64,000 nt of DNA. Origin: Plantago major (Eukaryota; Streptophyta; Magnoliopsida; Lamiales; Plantaginaceae). The notes beneath the pieces were generated by a model. The model saw nothing but the letters and a program-made list of their open reading frames with translations, was not told the DNA's origin and made no database searches. A program made the position numbers and the translations under genes. Shown piece after piece: positions 1-9,968 of the stretch. Where the stretch lies: contig CM048840.1 in assembly GCA_026545765.1 (NCBI GenBank), forward strand, positions 26,292,765 through 26,356,764, in the 5' to 3' direction. Each line of letters begins with the position of its first letter. The first letter of the stretch is position 1.

Positions 1-1291
1 CCCAATGCCTACCGGTAAATCAAAGCTGTCGGAGTCGCTTATACTCTTTTCTGCCTTAGGAATTATTATGGTGGGGGGAGGGTCGGGTTCAGCAGTTTCT
101 TGCTCCACATTCGCCTCCTCTTCTGGAATCATGGAACTCGGTTCCTCGACTTCATCCCCTGTCAATTCAACAGAGGCTACATCTTCAGTCTGCTCGGCTG
201 TCAGTACAAGGGTCACTTGAACCGTTGCTGGAGTTCCCTCATCTGATGCAGGGTGCTCAACCTCGTTGGTACAGGTGGCAACAACAAACTTAACCTTCCT
301 TGGTTCTTCAAAATTTATCTCAACCTCCAGGACTCTAATGTTTTATGGGGCTGCTGGGGGTCTACCTTCCTCCATAAGTTGCAATTTCCCAACCAAGTCA
401 CCCAATATTTGTTCTATCCTTCTTTGTGATTGCTCGATACTGTCGAACCTCTGGTTATTTTTTTCCTGAATTTTATGCGTCTCAAACCAGTACCTCTCAG
501 ACCTCTCCATATGGCTCCTGATTTCTTTTTCTAGCTCAGTAATACACGACCCTGGAGTCTCTTCCACTTCTCTGGCTACCACTCTCCTAGCCTTATCTCT
601 TGCTCCCTTAAGTTGTGATGTCGCTGCCAACTTCTCGAAAACACTGTTCAATTCATCAGCGGAGGCTTCCAGGAAGGAGTTTTTACAGCTCACATCGACC
701 ATATTTTGATATTCCCAATCCAGGCCTTCATAAAATTGGACACATAAGCTCATATCATCTATCATGTGGTAAGGGCATTGGGCCAATAACTGCAAAAAAC
801 GGTCCCGAGCTTCACAGAAGGTCTCATCATGCATCTGCTGAAACTGCATTATCTGGGCATGAAGTTGTTGTGTTCTCTCGGGAGGGTAGAATTTATTCAT
901 GAAAGGCCTTATAGAGAGAATCCCAAGTAGGTAAAGAACCCCCAGGCTGGTTCAACAGCCAGTTCCTAGCTTTATCCTGAAGGCACATTGGAAAAACCTT
1001 CTTCCTTATCTCTCTATCTGAAACTGACACTCCTTCGGCTGTCAACGGAATCCCTGCAATCAGTACTTCAAACTCCTTGAGGAAACTTATCACATCCTCG
1101 TTGGCCATTCCGTAGAACTTGGGGAGATTAAGGAAGTGCTGAGCTTTGAGTTCCAAATTCCTCGCCTCATTAGACAGCACGATTGCTGCTTTCCCGGCCT
1201 TAACCTTGCCGGGCTGCATGTAGGATCCATAGGTTAACTGAGCCATTGAAATGTCCTTTATGATCAACCTGTTGTTAGAGCTACACAACAC
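1..1291 (-). pseudogene. gag of Athila-type element (broken)
   Basis: Structural capsid polyprotein of a Ty3/gypsy retrotransposon. From the ATG at 1291 it shows a typical retrotransposon gag core, with the motif series LPKFYGMANEDVISFLKEFE, DKARNWLLNQP and RDRFLQLLAQCPYH. Near position 900 a one-base shift moves the frame from 893-1291 to 343-900. At about 341-343 an in-frame TAA follows the residues PPAAP, after which the same frame stays open and acidic to position 1, so the protein once continued. No zinc knuckle is visible before the window edge. It is the first gene after the primer site, as expected for gag. Confidence 0.75.
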
Positions 1292-1393
1292 GAAAACCTC
1301 GAAATATCCTTAGTTTCTGTTAGTGCACTAAACCTCAGGTAAGTTGGAAAACAAGTAAAGATTTGCAATCAAGCGCTACAGTAGTAATTGATT

Positions 1394-1410
1394 CCTCGGA
1401 AGCGGCGCCA
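1394..1410 (-). other. primer binding site (Athila-type)
   Basis: On the minus strand the sequence TGGCGCCGCTTCCGAGG lies 7 nt inside the LTR end at 1418. It matches the general form of Athila primer sites, which are usually assigned to tRNA-Asp. The tRNA assignment is from family knowledge, not from a tRNA in this window. Confidence 0.6.
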
Positions 1411-1417
1411 AATTTGA

Positions 1418-2518
1418 TGTGCTCAAATTACTACTTAGAAAACAAGTAGAAAGCAATTGTTGTAGACAGACAATGCTAACCACAGAAACGTTCGCTAAGG
1501 AACCAATTAAGCTACCAAGCAGTTGAAAGCAAACAGATACTTGCGAGTAACAGTTTAATTGATGGTGTGGTTGTACTTCTAACTAGTTTAACTAAAGCAA
1601 AGATTACGATTAACAATGAGAGAAAGATTAATACAGTAGCAAGATCCAATTATGCTAATTCGAACTAGGGATAACACTCATATTTGTCACACGGTTGTTG
1701 TACAACAAATCAATCAATTCTATTCAACCAATTGTTCTTAGAAAATATTATACTGGAGAAATCGTGAGTCGTCAATTCACGATCCTTAAACATGAACAAT
1801 TTAGAGAATTTAATACGGAATTATCGAATTGAAGGTTTTTACGAAGATTTTATACGAGACCAACCTATATGAGTGAATCGATAAACCCTAGAACGAATAT
1901 ACATAATCTTCACATACTTCAAAGGCCTTTAGCTGCTCATATTTGAGAATTGTATACAAAGATTCATGGTAAAAATCATATGAAATATAGATGATAAACT
2001 CGCATGTAACAACATACAATTCAATTGATAAGATAAAGAACGAATTGTAAAGAAGAAAGCAATGGAGAAATCAATACCAATAATCTTGATGAATAAAATC
2101 AATGAGTAACCAAACTCCAAAGATGTCTCTATTCAATGTCTGAATCTAGGAGTTTTTTTTCTCTGAAACTAGGTTAAAAGAAGTATGAAAAGAAAGAATC
2201 AAAATTCTAATCTAACAAGGAAAAACGAGTTCTGGGGGCCGACGCTCGCCGCGGTGGGAAAATAGCCTCGTAAAATCTCGCCGCGGCGATCTCAACTTCG
2301 CAGAATTCTAGGCGTCAGAAATCTCGCCATGATCGAACCTCATGGCGAGCCATGTTAATCAGCTTGCCCTTATTTTGGCTCAAAATCATCGATTCCTGCA
2401 AAACAACATCAAAATACCAAAGCATAAAAACGTACAAGAAACACTAGAAAACAATAACCAAAGACTAACAAAGACCGCTAAAAAGAACCAAATGAGACTC
2501 TAAATTATAGTCTCATCA
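1418..2518 (-). repeat. 5' LTR of the Athila-type element
   Basis: On the minus strand the LTR starts TGATGAGACTATAATTTAGA and ends GAGCACA, giving 1,101 bp with TG...CA termini. The first 25 bases hold an inverted repeat (GAGACT...AGTCTC), so the U3 end is palindromic. A GC-rich block around 2230-2345 contains several CTCGCCGCGG-like words. The boundary at 2518 is inferred from the termini only, because the partner LTR is not in the window. Confidence 0.6.
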
Positions 2519-2955
2519 TTTGTGTGTTCGATTTAGCTCGCAACTACACTATTTGCCAAGAAGAGAATCAGAAATGAATATTTGCATTTTTCCAAGTAGA
2601 AGGATTGATGGATGACCATTTCTTGATTTCCATATTGGAAAATTTTCAATGACATGGTAGTACTAGTATTATCTAATACTGTTATTGAAGAAAAAAAAAG
2701 AATTTGTCAGGCATGCATGTAACATAGATGTTGAAGAAATCTTGCATTGCATTAGCGTGCATTTACGTTGATACTTGGTATTGTACTACAACTACTTCAA
2801 TATAAGACTTGTCAAATCTTAATAAAGAACTGTAATAGGTGAAGATTAGGAGATGACTCTTTGGCATAATTTTTGCCTAGTCAAAATTCAAAATAAAAAC
2901 AGAGGAATTATTAAATTCAAAAGTGAAGAGAATAGACTTCTTTGTTACCAAGATA
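2519..2955. other. host spacer with relic of germin-like promoter
   Basis: No gene is seen. Two stretches resemble the promoter of the germin-like gene at 25902: TTGAAGAAATCTT near 2728-2742 and AAGATTAGGAGATGACTC near 2844-2861, the latter shared word for word with about 25795-25812. The relic has no TATA box or coding sequence after it. It ends at AGATA (2951-2955), the left target-site copy of the next element. Confidence 0.4.
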
Positions 2956-3480
2956 TATTTTAAGTTTATAGCTCAAAGTGAATGGACGGATGAGATCAAA
3001 TCTGGAAGCAAGCAACGGCTGAGATCAAACTGGCTGTTAGAAGCCGTTTGATGTTGCTGTCAAAACAGAGAAACAGAGCACAACTGGAGTTTGTGTAAAA
3101 TCCAAGCAATTGTTTGAGCGTTTTCTCTGTCAGATATATGTAGCTCATTCCATTCATCTTAGAGATATAGAACATCGTTATTACACTCTCAATTTCAGTC
3201 GATTGTAACTGTTTTTCTTCTTCATTCCGATCAAGGTAGAAGATAGGTTACTGTGTACTTGTTGAGCTTGATCGTCTCGATTGTAGCTCGTATTTTGTAC
3301 TCGATTGGTGGCAATAAAGGTTTTTGATTGTTTTCCGGTGGACGTAGGCTCTCATTGAGCTGAACCACGTAAACCCTCTCGTGTTGATTCGTGTGATTGT
3401 TTCGATTGTGAGATTGTCGTTTTCATTTGGTTTGATCGTTGTTTGTGATTGACGAAGAGATTGTGTGTTGAATCTCGACA
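2956..3480 (+). repeat. 5' LTR of Copia element
   Basis: Pairs with 8721-9243. It ends GAATCTCGACA like its partner. Its start is altered: the partner begins TGTTGAGTTTATAGC, while here the aligned bases read TTTTAAG preceded by TA, so the terminal TG is damaged. Direct repeat established by near-identical sequence over the whole length. Confidence 0.9.
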
Positions 3481-3481
3481 A

Positions 3482-3498
3482 TTGGTGCCGTCTATGGG
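3482..3498 (+). other. primer binding site of Copia element
   Basis: TTGGTGCCGTCTATGGG starts one base after the LTR. This is not the initiator-Met form (TGGTATCAGAGC) usual in Copia elements and used by the SIRE element here. It is almost the same as the primer site of the two Tat elements (TTGGCGCCGTCTGTGGG). Confidence 0.55.
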
Positions 3499-3532
3499 AA
3501 ACTAGTCACTCTCTTCTAGTGCTAAATCAACA

Positions 3533-4390
3533 ATGGGATCATCAATGAAGTTCGACGTTGAAAAGTTCACGGAGAAAATCGATTTTGTCCTGTGGCAAGG
3601 GAAAATGGAGGCACTGTTGGTTCATCAAAGCAGGCTGCATTGATTGGTGATAAAGGATTCGACAAGGACTTCGATGAGAAGGAGAAGGCATAGATCATGG
3701 GAAGAGCTCGCAGTACTATTATTCTCTCACTCAGTGATAAGATTCTGAGAGAAGTTATCAGAATCAAAACTGCTAAGGAGATTTGGGAGAAACTTGAGGA
3801 GATGTACAATTCTAAAACTGCGAGTAACAAGCTTCATCTCAGGAAGAAACTATTCAATTTCAGGATCAATCCTGATAGATCACTGTCAGATCAATTGGAT
3901 GATTTCAACAAAATGTGTCAGGATCTTGAAGGTGTTCAAATCAAGGTCACAGATGAGGATAAAGCAATGATTATCCTTGGGGCACTGCCTAAGTCATATG
4001 AGCATTTCATTGACTCTTTGGTGATTCACAAAAGTACAACATTAACCTATGATGAAGTTGATGTAGCCTTGAGGAACAAGGAACTCCTCGGGAATTCTGC
4101 ATCCACCAGTCAGGACATCAATGCTGAAAGCCTAAATGTCAAAGCCAGGTGGAGCAACAAGTTTCAGGGCAAGAAGAAGCCATTCAATCATAGTGATGCC
4201 AAGAAGCCTGATAAAAACAAGCAAACAGATATGTCTGATTCAGAAAGGAGGACTTGCTATTATTGCAAGAGAGCTGGACACCTAAAGAAGCAGTGTTTTC
4301 AATACAAAAGAGACAAGAAAGCTGGTAAGCTGCAAGCAAGTGGATCAACCAACACTGTAGACATAGCAGAAGATTCTCAACCATATGGAG
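3533..4390 (+). pseudogene. Copia gag with zinc knuckle (broken)
   Basis: Copia-type capsid protein (gag-polypeptide/UBN2 family). The start ATG at 3533 opens MGSSMKFDVEKF; the frame is lost within about 35 codons and a TAG at about 3691 precedes the long open stretch from 3697. That stretch contains the UBN2-like region (KEIWEKLEEMYNSKT, LPKSYEHFIDSL) and one CCHC zinc knuckle, CYYCKRAGHLKKQC, near 4255-4300. It is in one frame with the protease, as in Copia polyproteins. Not translatable as it stands. Confidence 0.8.
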
Positions 4391-5520
4391 ATGCTGAGGC
4401 ACTTATTGCTTCTGAGGTTTGTACAATTGCCAATTCTACTTCTAATCTTAATTGGGTGATAGACTCTGGTTGCTCTTTCCATATGAGTCCCAATTTAGAC
4501 TGGTTTGAAAATTTTACTAGTGAGAAGAGTGGTACTATGTTATTGGGAAATGATTATCCATGCAGTATTGAAGGTCATGGTGATATAAGGCTGAGAATGT
4601 TTGATAATGAGATTAGAGTACTAACTAATGTTAGTTACATCCCTGAGCTGAAAAGGAACCTAATCTCATTAGGACTGTTTGATGGAAATGGATATAGATA
4701 TCAGACTGACAATGGTGTGCTCACTATATTGAGAAGAGATATAGCTGTCATGAAAGGTGTTAAGAGAAATGGTTTGTATTACTTAGATGGTGAAACTGTA
4801 AATCAAGTATCTGCAAATACAGCTGCTATTGATAACACTCAGTTATGACATGCTAGAATGGGTCATTTGAGTGAGAAGGGTCTCAAGGAGCTTAGCAAGC
4901 AAAACCTATTATGTGGTGATAAAATAACTGCTCTCAGGTTCTGTGAAAACTGCATTTTAGGCAAATCTCACAAGGTTGGTTTTGATTCTGCAAAACATGT
5001 CACTTAGGCTCCACTAGATTATCTGCACTCTGATTTGTGGGGACCTACTAATACTCAGACCATGAATGGGGGCAAATACTTTTTGTCAATCATAGATGAT
5101 TTCTCAAGAAAAGTGTGGCTCATTGTACTAAAGTCCAAGGATGAAACTTTCTCTAAGTTCAGAGATTGGTCTATTGAGGTTGAAAACCAAATGGTAAGAA
5201 AAATCAAGCACTTAAGGACAGACAATGGGTTGGAGTTTCTGTCAGGAAAGTTCAATGATTACTGCAAAGAGAAGGGAATTGTGATACATAAAACAATCCC
5301 TGGGACTCCACAGCAAAATGGGGTTGCAAAAAGGTTCAACAGAACTGTACTTGAAAAAGGTGCATGTTAATAAGTTCTGGATTAAGTAAAAGTTTTTGGG
5401 GAGAAGCAGCTACTACAGCTTGTTACTTAATCAACAGATGTCCCTCTGCACCACTAAATTACAAAATCCCTGAAGAGATCTGGTCTGGTAAACCACCATC
5501 TTACTCACACATTAAGGTGT
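4391..5520 (+). pseudogene. Copia protease and integrase (broken)
   Basis: The aspartic protease motif WVIDSGCSFHMS lies near 4453-4488. A TGA at 4846-4848 ends the gag-protease frame where a Trp codon would be expected. The pre-integrase zinc region (H-x4-H...C-x2-C, ending NCILGKSH) follows at about 4849-4975, then a TAG at about 5005. The integrase core is readable at 5035-5370, with LHSDLWG and RTDNGLEF carrying the first two acidic residues, but the catalytic Glu position in PQQNGVAKRFNRT reads Lys. A frameshift at about 5364 follows, and the gene is cut at 5520 by an insertion. Confidence 0.8.
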
Positions 5521-6577
5521 TTACATCAAAATTAATTTTGTTTGTTTAATAAACCAACTTTTTTATAAGAATGATTAAACAAAACAATACTAATAATTGA
5601 AAAAATTAGTTAGCGTTGCTTACGAGAATAACAATGATAATTTAGAGTTATCTGTTCAAGAACGTTTTTTCTTCATCATTTTTTGAAAAAAATATTCTAG
5701 CATATTAAATATGTGCAAATCTTGACAAAATATAGGCGGAGTATATATGTGTTTTGAATACAAAATATGCATCGTTAATTATATATATGTGAATGTTTTT
5801 ACTTTATATATTATAAAAATAATATTTATATAATTAAAAGTTTGAGTTTTTATTTGTGCCCTACCTGACCTAAAATCCTGGCTCCGTCACTGACTTTGGC
5901 GTTTTACATGCTTTACACTTTATGTTTAGATGGGATGATAAACATATGCGATGTCGATTTCAATCGCCAAAAATAATTATTCTATGCATGAGATGAAAAA
6001 TATGGGATTATAAATTTCACTCATGTGAAATATCGATCTTATAAGGAAACATGTATTTCGTTAAGATAATTATTACACAGATTATCAACAATATCCATAA
6101 ACTAAATTTTAATGGTCAAGTCATATAAACTCAAAATCGATGCCAAAGTTATGAACAATGGCAATGTAACTATGGATGCAATAATTTCAAAGATTTTCGG
6201 ATAATTTTGTATATGAAATTCATATGATCGAAATTCCAGAATTTCCCGATTAAACACGAGAAGGAGGTAAAAATTTGCTCCCCTAAAATTATGTTCACAT
6301 GTAATTTTCACTAAATCAAATTGAAAATCAAACTCGATTTTATACAATAAGTGGGAAAGCATAGAGGTATATCAGTAATTCCACTTTGCTTTATCCTACT
6401 GAATAATCCAAAATCAATTCAGAACCAAACTGGATTTTATTGAAAATATTTTAATTCGTAGAGTCCAACCAAACAAGATTTTTAGGCGAAAACCCCCAAA
6501 CATAATCCAATTCCTTAAATGGGCCGAATAATCCAGTTTTGCAAAATGAAATACCCCTTTTCAAACTAAACGGGCAC
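5521..6577. mobile_element. 1.06-kb A/T-rich insertion inside the Copia element
   Basis: It interrupts the integrase C-terminal region. It is bounded by the 8-bp direct repeat TAAGGTGT (5513-5520 and 6578-6585). The interior is A/T-rich with no ORF I recognise. The right end reads GCCCGTTTAGTTTGAAAAGG on the minus strand, a form common at ends of plant MITE-like elements, but no matching inverted repeat is seen at the left end. Roughly 130 bp of integrase between KVF and the LGYPSGVKGYK motif is also missing, so the event was not a simple clean insertion. Confidence 0.5.
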
Positions 6578-6585
6578 TAAGGTGT

Positions 6586-7730
6586 ATCTTCTTGGGATAT
6601 CCATCAGGTGTGAAGGGATATAAACTGTGGAGTATCTCACAAAAGAAATGCATTATAAGCAGAGATGTGGTGTTTAATGAGCAGATCATGCCACTAAAGC
6701 CTAATAAGCAGGTTACTGAGCTTGAGGTGGAGCTCACAGGAAATGAACATGATGCATACATCAATGATGAGCATGGAAATGATAATGAGCATGATATTGT
6801 TAATGGAAAACAATCACAGTTGCCTGATATAAATGATCATGGAGATATAGATCATGAAGACACAGTAGAAGCTACTGATACACTATCTTCATATCAGTTG
6901 ACTAAGGACAGAAGCAAGAGAGCAAAACAACTAGCTCCTGATATGTTTGGTTTTGGCAGAGTAGGAAAGTCTTACAATGTACACTATGCTCTTTTAGTTG
7001 TAGAAGATGTCAACTACTCAGAGCTAGCTACATATCAAGAAGCAATCAATGGTCCTGAAAGTGACAAATGGTTGTCTGCTATACATGAAGAACTTACATC
7101 ACTAGAGAAGAATGGAACTTGGGATATTGTGTCAATACCTAAAAATCATAAACTAGTGGGATGCAAGTGGATCTTCAAGAAGAAGACTGAATCAGGTACT
7201 ACTGAGTCAATAAGATACAAAGCTAGACTGGTTGCTAGAGGATTCACTCAAAGGAAGGAGTTGATTACACTGAGATTTTCTCACCAGTTGTCAAACATGT
7301 ATCTATCAGAGTACTACTGGCTATGGTTACTCAATGGGATCTTCACTTACAACAGATGGATGTAAAGACAGCATTTCTACATGAAAATCTAGAGGAAACC
7401 ATCTATATGAAGATACCTGATGGAGTGCAAGTTAAAAACAAGGACAACAAAGCTTGTTTGCTGAGAAAATCACTGTATGGACTGAAGCAAAGTCCCAGAC
7501 AGTGGTATAAAAGATTTGATGAGTTTATGAGTTCAATCAACTTCCCAAGGAGCAGATATGACAGTTGCATTTATCTTACAGATGCTACACAAGAAAATTG
7601 CATATATCTGTTACTCTATGTTGATGATATCTTGATAGCTGGGAGGTCAATGGATGATATTTGTGAATTAAAGTCAAGATTGAGCTTTGAGTTTGAAAGA
7701 AGGATCTGGGAAGTGCTAAAAGGATTTTAG
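6586..7730 (+). pseudogene. Copia reverse transcriptase (broken)
   Basis: RNA-dependent DNA polymerase (RVT_2 family). The integrase tail motif LGYPSGVKGYKLW starts at about 6587. The RT fingers region (NGTWDIVSIPKNHKLVGCKW) is at about 7111-7170. The frame shifts near 7257 just after ARGFTQR, then resumes with MDVKTAFLHENLEETIYMK, LYGLKQSPRQWYKRFD and the catalytic LLYVDDILIAG at about 7612-7644. A further shift near 7700 (FEFERRIWE) ends this part. All hallmark motifs remain recognisable despite the breaks. Confidence 0.85.
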
Positions 7731-8640
7731 GCATGGACATTGCCAGAAATTTGACAGATGGAAGTCTATCACTATCACAATCAAGTTATCTTGTTAAAGT
7801 CTTAGCTAGATTCAATATGAATCTCTCCAAGGTTACCTCAGTACCTATAAATCCTGGAGTAAAGCTCTCATCAAATCAAAGTCCTACTACACAGTTTGAA
7901 ATGTGTAAAATGCTTACTATACCTTATGCCAGTGTAGTGGGGAGCATTATGTACTCCATGATATGCTGCAGACCTGATTTGACTTTTTCCATGAGTGTGA
8001 TTAGTAGGTACATGAGCAATCCTGGTATGGATCACTGGAATGTTGTTAAGGGAGTGTTTAGGTATATTAAAGGAACTCTGCACCATGGATTGAAGTTTCA
8101 AGTATCTAAAGAAGTTGAATTTCCACTGAAAGGATATGTAGATGCAGATTTTGCTGCAAATATTGATACTAAAAAATCAATCACTAGTTTTATCTTCACT
8201 CTCTATGGAACTGCCATTAGCTGGAAATGTACTCAGCAATCTATTGTTGCTCTCTCAACTAATGAAGCTGAGTTCATTGCTGTTACTGAAGCAATCAAGG
8301 AGGCTATCTGGCTTAATGGACTGATAAAGGAGATGGGAATTATTCAAGAATCAGTCACAGTCTTCTGTGACAATCAAAGTGCAATATACAACTCTCCAAG
8401 CATCATCACTTCCATGAAAGGACTAAACATATTGATGTCAGATTATATTTCATTAGAGACATCATTGATGGAGGAACAATTAAAGTGGAGAAGGTGCATA
8501 GAAATGAGAATGCTGCAGATAGTCTGACTAAGGCTTTGTCAGCATCTAAGTTCCACCATTGTGCAGACTTGGTAAATATGAAGTGTGTAAACACTTCTTC
8601 ATCCAGAAATTGAAGTCACTCAGGCATGCTCTATCCTTAA
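7731..8640 (+). pseudogene. Copia RT thumb and RNase H (broken)
   Basis: Continues the polymerase after the frameshift, with the connection region (SYLVKVLARFNM, YASVVGSIMY, RPDLTFSMSVISRY) and then RNase H. RNase H acidic motifs are visible: KGYVDADFA (D), STNEAEFIA (E) and VFCDNQSAI (D). A frameshift near 8415 breaks the usual ERTKHIDVR tail; its remnant is readable in other frames to about 8600. The polypurine tract and 3' LTR follow. Confidence 0.8.
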
Positions 8641-8709
8641 AGGGAGCTTAAAGGTTGTTGGTTCTACCTGCAAAGACTGTAAAGGGAAGTATATCAAGAA
8701 CTTTGAGCT

Positions 8710-8720
8710 AAGGTGGAGAT
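8710..8720 (+). other. polypurine tract of Copia element
   Basis: AAGGTGGAGAT lies directly before the 3' LTR start TGTTGAG, the typical Copia plus-strand primer tract. Confidence 0.75.
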
Positions 8721-9243
8721 TGTTGAGTTTATAGCTCAAAGTGAATGGACGGATGAGATCAAATCAGGAAGTAAGCAACGGCTGAGATCAAACTGGCAGT
8801 TAGAAGCCGTTTGATGTTGCTGTCAAAACAGAGAAACAGAGCACATCTGGAGTGTGTGTAAAATCCAAGCAATTGTTTGCGCGATTTCTTTGTCAGATAT
8901 ATGTAGCTCATTCCATTCATCTTAGATATATAGAACATCGTTATTCCACTCTCAATTTCAATCGATTGTAACTATTTTTCTTCTTCATTCCGATCAAGGT
9001 AGAAGATAGGTTACTGTGTACTTGTTGAGCTTGATCGTCTCGATTGTAGCTCGTATTTTGTACTCGATTGGTGGCAATAAAGGTTGTTGATTGTTTTCCC
9101 GTGGACGTAGGCTCTCATTGAGCTGAACCACGTAAACCCTCTCGTGTTGATTCGTGTGATTGTTTCGATTGTGAGATTGTCATTTTCATTTGGTTTGATC
9201 GTTGTTTGTGATTGACGAAGAGATTGTGTGTTGAATCTCGACA
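8721..9243 (+). repeat. 3' LTR of Copia element
   Basis: Starts TGTTGAGTTTATAGC and ends AATCTCGACA, 523 bp, followed by the AGATA target-site copy. Its termini are intact TG...CA, unlike the 5' copy. Confidence 0.92.
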
Positions 9244-9248
9244 AGATA

Positions 9249-9963
9249 AATATCTGTTCAAATGAAACGTCGACAGGTAATGATTCATCAGACCAATTTT
9301 AAGATCTAGATCAATGGTTATAAAACTAACAATTAAAACATAACAATAGTTAAAGATCAGAATTCAGAGTTGTACTGTGAGCATATTCATTGCTGGAAAT
9401 TACATACTATTTAGCAGTTGTTGAGAAATAATATATATTTACAAATTAAAAGAAATCCTCACCTAATTAGTTACTACTAACTACTTCTACTTTGTCAATA
9501 AGACAAAAGTGTTGAATTTTTCAGGAATTGGGTCATAGGGTTGGTGGCAAGATTTGGGAATTTTATGGGTAGGGAGAGCAATTGGAAGGCAAAATTTTCT
9601 TCTAGCTCATATATATAACCTGCCACGTCACCTAGAGCCGCCTCCACCTAAGCCGCAGGGATCTAATTCGTAACCAAGAAACATATGCCCAATTGCCCAA
9701 AGCCGAGGCCCGAGGGATCATATTTTGCATGTATTGAATTTGAATTATAAATATCTCAAAAAAAAAAAAAAGAGTTTGAATTATAAAGGGTTTGAACTTG
9801 AGGGAGCAAAAATGTAATTTAGCTAATCATGAACCATTAAAAGTTTTTAAACAAACTTAGCAAGATAATCAATTGCATGCTACTCGACTTGCGATCCAAA
9901 CTGTTTCTCAGTACATTTTTTTTTACTACGCGGTTGGTGCTAACTGGAGAGTTCAACAAATTG
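9249..9963. other. host spacer with second germin-promoter-like relic
   Basis: No ORF of note. Around 9410-9500 the words GCAGTTGTTGAGAAATA and GTTACTACTAACTA match the germin-like promoter near 25637-25655 and 25729-25740 in the same order. The remainder, including a short A-run near 9760, shows nothing recognisable. Confidence 0.35.
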
Positions 9964-9968
9964 TATTC

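Larger units (their letters stand above)
1..2518 (-). mobile_element. Athila-type Ty3/gypsy retrotransposon, 5' end
   Basis: The element reads on the minus strand, so its 5' LTR lies at 1418-2518, followed by a primer binding site and a gag gene that runs off the left edge of the window. The gag sequence, an LTR of about 1.1 kb and a primer site starting TGGCGCCG fit the Athila lineage. Pol and the 3' LTR are outside the window, so completeness and target-site duplication cannot be judged. The gag frame is broken, so this copy is probably dead. Confidence 0.75.
2956..9243 (+). mobile_element. Ty1/copia retrotransposon, degenerate
   Basis: Two direct LTRs of about 523 bp flank gag-pol remnants in Copia order (gag, protease, integrase, reverse transcriptase, RNase H). 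The 5-bp target-site duplication AGATA is present at 2951-2955 and 9244-9248. By eye the LTRs differ at roughly 15-17 positions, about 97% identity. Many stops and frameshifts plus a 1.06-kb insertion make it non-autonomous. It inserted into host spacer whose two halves are now 2519-2955 and 9249-9963. Confidence 0.9.

Noticed and set aside
1394-1410. tRNA genes at the primer binding sites
   Set aside because: Only the short tRNA-complementary segments are present; no cloverleaf sequence surrounds any of them.
5521-6577. Calling the Copia insertion a hAT transposon
   Set aside because: An 8-bp flanking repeat alone is weak evidence; no terminal inverted repeats or transposase sequence seen.
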